A stretch of DNA of 64,000 bases from Zingiber officinale. Its lineage: Eukaryota; Streptophyta; Magnoliopsida; Zingiberales; Zingiberaceae. The stretch lies in assembly GCF_018446385.1 (NCBI RefSeq), contig NC_055987.1, positions 30,014,202 through 30,078,201 on the forward strand. Direction: 5' to 3'. Below the pieces are notes generated by a model, which worked only from the letters and a program-made list of their open reading frames with translations, made no database searches and was not told the DNA's origin. Made by a program: the position numbers and the translations under genes. Shown piece after piece: positions 58,541 to 64,000 of the stretch (position 1 is the first letter of the stretch; each line of letters opens with the position of its first letter).

Positions 58541-58813
58541 TAAGTCCAAGAATGTGGTCTTAGTAAGGTAAGTCCTAGTGTGACTTGGCGAGAAGAACCC
58601 GACAACTAGGATGAGGACGATGGAAGCTCCAGAAGGCAAGGCGTGAAGGATGGGGAGATATCCGAGGGTCGCAAGGCTGATGGAGGAGGCTAGAAGGCTA
58701 GTTCGAGGTTGGTCAGGAGTAGCCAAATGCTAGGTGTGCAAACCCAATAGGTCAAGGTTAACCGAGAGTTGGGTCTGGGAAGCTGGACTTGAGTTTGAGT
58801 CAAGTCCAGGGTG

Positions 58814-59105
58814 TTCAATCGATCGGGCGATCGATTGAACATGCTCCAATCGATCAACCGATCGATTGGAGTGTGCTGCGATTGTTGAAATGGTTCAATC
58901 GATCAGCCGATCGATTGGGGTCAGGAAATCGTGAGCGCAGAAGCTCTCCCAATTGATTGGACGATCGATTGGGAGCTGCCAATCGATCGGTCAATCGATT
59001 GGGCAGCAGAAACTCTCGCACGGACGCGAGAGCACAGAAAGGTTCTGAATCGATCGACCGATCAATTCAGGCAGTCCCAATCGATTGGTCGATCGATTGG
59101 GAAGT
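58814..59105. repeat. Array of CGATCG-type palindromes
   Basis: Seven imperfect palindromes of about 25 bp, such as TTCAATCGATCG with CGATCGATTGAA, are spaced through about 290 bp just upstream of the LTR TATA box. They could act as regulatory sites or fold into cruciforms. Confidence 0.8.
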
Positions 59106-59677
59106 GACCGTTGCACAGGTTGCAGGCGATGGACGGTTGAGATTGCTAGGTGCTGACGTGACAATCGATTGAAGTTGATTTGGATCGATTGGGAGCACTG
59201 TATATAGCCTGGGCGGAGCGTTTTCTTCGCTAGTTCTTTGAGAGCTTTATCTGCGATTTTTCGTGCGATCTTCACCGAGCTTCTTCCGATCTTCACCGCC
59301 AGTTCTTGAAAGCTCTTTGGGTGCATCTCCAAGGTTCAAGAGGCAACCTACATCAGCAAGATCAAGCAAGGAGAGGTTTTATTTTATACCCTTGTGTATT
59401 TTCTTCTTGTTTGAGTGATTCTTGTTGTGAGGTGTTTGTGTAAGGCTTCTCTGCCTTCGGCTGCGACCGAAAAGGAGTGTTTCATAGTGGAGGTGTGTGC
59501 TCGGTGTGTGGATCCTTGGATTAGTCACCTCTTCTTGAGGTGGATACCAAGTAAATCATTAAGTTAGCGTTGGTTGTATTTGTATTAGTATTCCGCTGCA
59601 TATTATCAAGACGAAGCAACCGACGAAGCAACGAGATGCTATCCACCCCCTATAGCGGGTACAAAGGTCTCAACAAT

Positions 59678-59689
59678 TGGTATCACAGC
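59678..59689 (+). other. Primer binding site of element E
   Basis: TGGTATCACAGC differs by one base from the initiator-tRNA site TGGTATCAGAGC found in SIRE B and C. It begins two bases after the LTR. Confidence 0.75.
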
Positions 59690-59719
59690 GAGGTCGCTCT
59701 TCTACGGACTAACCACCAA

Positions 59720-60821
59720 GAGGGTAAGAAGCTAGAGGAAGAAGATGGACTTGGGAGGTCCACTTGGATAGGGCATCTGGATTCCTCCGCCATACGACAA
59801 GGAAGACTTCGCCTTTTGGAGGAATCGGCTGGAGACATGGTTCCAAATGGATTGGAACCAATGGGTTGTTTTGAGTGACCCATTTGAAGCTCTTACGGAT
59901 AAGAAGGGTAACCGCCTCCGGCCTCGGCATTGGACCGAAGAGCAACGAGAGCAATCGAAGGCGGACAAGGAGGTAATGAGAATTTTGCATAATTTACTAC
60001 CTTCTAATGTTTTGTTGAGTGTAGGTGAAACCATAAATGTAAGTGATCTTTGGAAAAAGATCATTGCCTATCATGAAGACGCTACACAAGTCCAAGGAGT
60101 GGAAGAGCCCAAGAAGAATGGCTCATTGGTCCAAGAAAAGAAGGACCAATCCGATGTTGACATGAGGTCAACATTCGAAGAAGAGGAGGAAGAAAAGATG
60201 CAATCCGATATTGACATAAGGTCAACATTCGAGGAGAAGAAGGAAGAGGAGGAGAAGGAAGAAGATGAGAGATCTTCTACATCTTCAAGAGAGGAAGAGA
60301 TGGAAGTATACATATCCTCAAGAGTTGAAGAGGTGGAAGCACCCACACCCTCAAGAGGAGAAGAAGAGGAAGATGATGTAACCTCCACAATGCAAGCTAC
60401 ATCAAATGGAGAATCAAGCATCACCCCTACACATGAAGGTATAATTAGTTCAATTAAGAATAAAAATCATATCATTTATTTTGAGTGTAGGGAACATGGG
60501 CACTTTAAGAGTAAGTGCCCCAAATTGGCCAAGACGAAGAGCTAAATAGCACCTAAGGGCGAGGAGAAGCCCAAGGAGATTGGCCCCATAAAACGCAAGA
60601 GCAAAGAGCACATTGTGTGCTTCTCATGCAATCAAAATGGGTATTACCGGAGTCAATGTCCTAAAGGGAAGAAGTCAATCAAAGTTAAAGGAGGAAGCAC
60701 AAATCAAGGGGGAGCTTCTAAAAGCAAACCCAAGGTAACCTTTAATAGTGTAATTCCTTTTAGTCATGATGAAATGCATGTTAGAAATAACACTCATCAT
60801 TTTAATGTAAATTATCATTGA
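59720..60821 (+). pseudogene. SIRE-like gag of element E with degenerate zinc knuckles
   Basis: The frame opens after a TAG near 59770 and reads IPPPYDKEDFAFWRNRLETW, then SDPFEALTDKKGNRLRPRHW (open 59847-60545). A long Glu-rich region follows. There are then two knuckle-like motifs. The first, ECREHGHFKSKC, lacks the first Cys. The second, CFSCNQNGYYRSQC, has Tyr in place of His and lies after a TAG at 60543. The sequence stops being gag at about 60820, where an apparent gypsy LTR begins. The normal product would be a copia gag polyprotein; this copy is non-functional. Confidence 0.75.
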
Positions 60822-60824
60822 TCC

Positions 60825-62575
60825 TGTCTGAGAAGCTTGACAAAATGGAGAGCTGGAAGGAAAAAACCTACTGATAGTGAAGAATAATACCTATGGAACG
60901 CCGATCCGAGAAACCCAAAGCGGATCCAAGAATATGAAACCCCGGAGTGTCCTTCCGATGCAAAATACCAATGGCGATAAATAGATTCGATCGGAGAAAA
61001 CCTAGATCTGGAGCTTCCAAGGTTTCCTACGCACAAGAGACCAACCAACACTATCGTCAGTGACCTAAGACCGGGGTGGGAATCCCTGGCTAGGCCCTCA
61101 GACGCTCAAGTTAGTGATCTCTCTCGGTGTGGAAGAAGGAAAAAGAAGAAGAAGATGAACAGTTGTTGAAAAACTAGGGTTATGAATGTGTACAGTGATG
61201 TGAACTCACCTAGCCAAAGGAGAGGATTCCCCTTTTTATACCACTTCATATAACCTCCGTAGTCAAGAAGTGGACCCCGATTTGTTAGAGTTTGTTATGA
61301 GATGGCGTAAGCTGCATACTTGTGGTAAATGACTTTTAAGGAATCTTTTTTGTACCCCAGAAGTACCTTCTTTGTCGTCTAGTACATGCAAAATAGTCTA
61401 AAAACACATTTTCCGCCAAATATATAACACCTGTTATACAATCACATACTGCAAATATCTTCATTAACTACTTTATTTGTAATATTTACTTCTATCCTGT
61501 TTCACAAGTCCTTTTAAAGTGTTTCTATCGTTCCTACTCGCCCCTCCTATTTTTGATATATCATAGATAGCTTAATATAACAATGTTCCTTGTATCGGTC
61601 GAAGCTGAGCTTAACTAGGTTTGGTCAATTATTATTACCTCTCATGAGGCTCCTTAGGCAATGCCTATCCGTTCCCTTCTAGGTTTATTATCCCAACTAA
61701 CGCTGGGCTATATTTTTATCAAGTATGTAATTTTGATCAATAGTGATATATCTTTTCAAGGTATTATTCAGCCTGGTCGATATTGACCTTCCTCCTTGAA
61801 GGTATATCTCGACCGATACTGGGCTGCTTACTAGGGAGTATATCCCAGCCGATATTGGCCTTCCTTCTTGAAGGCATGTCTCGATCGATACTGGTCCGCT
61901 TACTCGAAAGTATATCCCGGGCGATATTGGCCATCCTCTTTTGAGGTATATCCCGACTGATCTTAGCCAACCTCCCTGGAGGTATATCTTGATCGACATG
62001 GGTCTGCCTCCTTGGAGGCATATCCTGGCCGATATTGACCTTCCTTCCCGAAGGTATGTCTCGATCGATATTGGTCTGCCTCCAAGGAGGCATACACCGA
62101 CCGATATTGGCCTACCTCCTTTGAGGTATATCCCGACCGATATTGGTCTTCCTCTTTTGAGGTATATCCCGGCTGATCTTAGCCAACCTCCCTGGATGTA
62201 TATCTTGATCGACATAGGTTTGCCTCCTTGGAGGCATATCCCGACCGATATTGACCTTCCTTCCTAAAGGTATGTCTCGATCGATATTGGCCTACCTCCT
62301 TTGAGGTGTATCCTGACCGATATTGGTCTTCCTCTTTTAAGGTATATCCCCGCTGATCTTAGCCAACCTCCTTGGATGTATATCTTGATCGACATGGGTC
62401 TGCCTCCTTGGAGGCATATCCCGGTCGATATTGACCTTCCTTCCTGAAGGTATGTCTCGATCGATATTGGCCTACCTCCTTTGAGGTATATCCCGACCGA
62501 TATTGGCCTACCTTCTTTGAGGTATATTTCGGCCGATATTGTTCTTCCTCTCCACAAGTATGTCCTGCTAACATT
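60825..62575 (-). mobile_element. Tat-like Ty3/gypsy LTR (right boundary uncertain)
   Basis: On the minus strand there is a TATA box GGTATAAAAAGG (61231-61242), then a leader with the block ACTTGAGCGTCTGAGGGCC (61091-61109), a motif of Tat-type LTRs, and an end CTTCTCAGACA at 60825. The left neighbour is truncated gag of element E. The 36-bp array at 61772-62560 lies upstream of the promoter, in U3. The LTR may extend beyond 62575; no matching duplication was found. Confidence 0.55.
61772..62560. repeat. 36-bp tandem array with higher-order structure
   Basis: About 22 units resemble CTACCTCCTTTGAGGTATAT plus CCCGACCGATATTGG. A marker variant with TTAGCCAACCTCC recurs at about 61963, 62179 and 62359, spacings of about 216 and 180 bp, or six and five units. 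All lengths divide by three and stops are rare, so long ORFs appear on both strands; these encode 12-residue repeats and look incidental. Confidence 0.85.
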
Positions 62576-64000
62576 GATCTATCTTCTCCACTTGGTTATC
62601 TCCTTTCCCTTCCTTATCGGGGGTCCATGAAACCTAACCCATATCACTAGCCTTCCCTTCAAGTCTAGTCGAAGGAGGTGTAGACGACTGACTAGACACA
62701 AGTCTAATTTTGTTTTTTCCTACCCGTGACTCTGCCATAAGTACTGAGGTGACCTTACAAATTTTGTGCGCAGCTATCTTGTGAACCTGAGTACAGTGAT
62801 CCCGTGAACCTTAGTACAGTGATTCCTTGGGTCCCTTGATCCTTTAAATAGGGTTACAACCCTCTCTTCGTTCATCACCTACCTCAGTTCTTTTCCTTCC
62901 TCGCTAACTTTTCTCGCTAAGAGTATGGCCTTGGATCCCCCTCTTTGGGGGCGACTCTTGTTGGTCAAGGCGAGATCTATGCATGAGTTTATTCAAGTTT
63001 TTACTTCGGCTAACTCTAGGGTTCGAGAAACTATCCCAAAAAATGACGTTTCTCGAGATTTAGAATCTCCAACCGAAGGCGCAACTGCTCTGGAGACTCA
63101 ATGAGCTTCAGAGGAATTCTCCTTACTTACGGTGGACCAACTAAATAGCCCATGGATGTCGCTACAAATGCGTAGCCCATGCTGCCCTTGGGCTAGGATT
63201 GATTGCTCTGGTTGCAGAGCTCTAGGGTTCGAATAGGGGAGAGGCTCTTTCAGTTACCTTTGCACCATGGCCTGAATAGCTCTGTCCCCTTCTCCTTGCC
63301 CTTGAGACCACCCTGCTTCATAGTTTTCTTCGTCCCTGGCAAAATATTGCCACTTCTGTCGCCTGGGCAAGCTTCCTGGTAAAATATTTCCACTTTTGTT
63401 GCCCGGGCAAGCTTTCTTTGTGCCAGGTAAAATGTTCCCACTTCTGCTCCATGGTAAGTTTGACTCCAATAGGACTGAATTTTCTAAGCATCCCGAGAGC
63501 TTATGTTTGTAACTTTTGTTAACTTTTCGAGGTTTAATGTTTTGAGGAGAAATGTAATGTTATGTATTTGGTCAGATTCTAAGTGTAAAAATAATCTTTT
63601 GTATTGAATCGAGTGACTCTATTGAATCCCTCTAATTCATAAGAATAGATGTAATATTGTGCCCATTATCCACTCGTATATCCTATGCATGGCCATTTCG
63701 ACAAATATTTTTTAAGGAATTATGTTTAATTTAACTTGGCACAATTGGAAAACATAAGAAATACCAAATCGAGATGCTGGTATTGTCTTAGGATAATTAA
63801 AGGAAAATCTATGTCCTAATGTAAGATGTTCACTCTTTGGAAGAGTAAAATGTGCCAAACTTTGAGGTTTTGAACTTAAGTTAAATTGACACATTTAGAA
63901 AAGGATAAGAAATGACAAGTTGGGGTTTTGACATTTTCTTAGAAGGTTAAAGGCAAATCTAAGCCTTAATTTGATTTCATTTACTCTTGGAAAGCGTAAA
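62576..64000. other. Terminal region without a supported gene
   Basis: It contains a short repeat of about 50 bp (63335-63450: GGCAARMTTYCTGGTAAAAT-like units, three copies) and two diverged direct copies of about 125 bp (63727-63851 and 63878-64000), each holding CATAAGAAAT-like and CTCTTGGAAAG-like blocks. The second copy runs to the window end. No coding domain is recognised. Confidence 0.45.

Larger units (their letters stand above)
57909..59675 (+). mobile_element. 5' LTR of a SIRE-like copia element (E)
   Basis: The LTR starts TGTTGGGGTAATTTCCC and ends GGTCTCAACA right before a PBS. It contains 57-bp tandem repeats (58339-58540), an array of CGATCGATT-type palindromes (58814-59105) and a TATA-like TGTATATAGCC (59200-59210). 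At 1.77 kb it is longer than the other SIRE LTRs in the window, and the sequence is distinct. Confidence 0.8.

Noticed and set aside
58377..58726. Overlapping ORFs with repeated RSQ/KSKCDLGK or LPRSHLDFP motifs
   Set aside because: They come from the 57-bp tandem repeat in an LTR; the period is divisible by three.
60071..60424. Minus-strand Ser-rich ORF of 117 codons
   Set aside because: It is antisense to the Glu-rich part of the element E gag.
61697..62557. Long ORFs on both strands, up to 172 codons, with 12-residue repeats
   Set aside because: The 36-bp period without stops explains them; there is no supporting promoter context, and both strands are equally open.
61772..62560. Regular repeats resembling a CRISPR array
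   Set aside because: The units are contiguous without unique spacers, they diverge gradually, and the context is a plant retroelement LTR.

Overview
The window looks like repeat-rich nuclear DNA of a flowering plant. It holds one recognisable host gene with seven coding exons, GT-AG introns and a TATA box, set in nested LTR retrotransposons, solo LTRs and non-autonomous hAT elements. No bacterial-type operons, rRNA genes or intact tRNA genes are visible. The species cannot be named from the sequence alone.

Region 1 to 23.4 kb is a deep nest. The deepest layer is an Athila-type Ty3/gypsy element on the minus strand (gag 17100-18002, PBS 18177-18194, LTR 18201-23419). Its LTR holds a tRNA-derived SINE and a 2.9-kb solo gypsy LTR with duplication TTTAT. 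A SIRE-type Ty1/copia element (A, plus strand) abuts the Athila gag at 17099/17100. SIRE A is itself broken by a Tekay-like chromovirus with a 3.4-kb LTR (ends at 4046), and by a young SIRE element B (6674-15861, minus, duplication TTCTA). Element B carries gag but no pol, and its 3' LTR holds a further 2.4-kb solo LTR with duplication TTACC.

Region 23.4 to 30.3 kb holds a truncated duplicate of the 5' half of the host gene (23607-25120), split by a 568-bp solo LTR. A copia-type LTR split by another SIRE LTR follows, then two hAT-type MITEs.

Region 30.3 to 43.3 kb is bracketed by about 570-bp inverted arms. Between them lies a gypsy solo LTR (31235-40196) split by a complete but pol-less SIRE element C (33070-38653, duplication ATATC). 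The right arm has taken up two hAT elements and a 690-bp solo LTR, each with a target duplication.

Region 43.3 to 50.5 kb holds the host gene, a METTL18/HPM1-type protein-histidine methyltransferase (minus strand, 351 residues, coding 45202-49262). A hAT element sits in its fourth coding intron and another lies just upstream of its promoter.

Region 50.5 to 64 kb is repeats again: a MITE, a 1.5-kb LTR, a decayed copia gag-pol (minus), a SIRE-like LTR plus gag (plus), then an apparent Tat-type gypsy LTR on the minus strand with a 36-bp tandem array and further short repeats to the window edge.

The most interesting threads are the gag-only SIRE elements B and C with matching gag endings, a spliceable small ORF in the 3' part of C, short palindrome arrays just upstream of LTR TATA boxes in several families, and the METTL18 gene with its broken partial copy.
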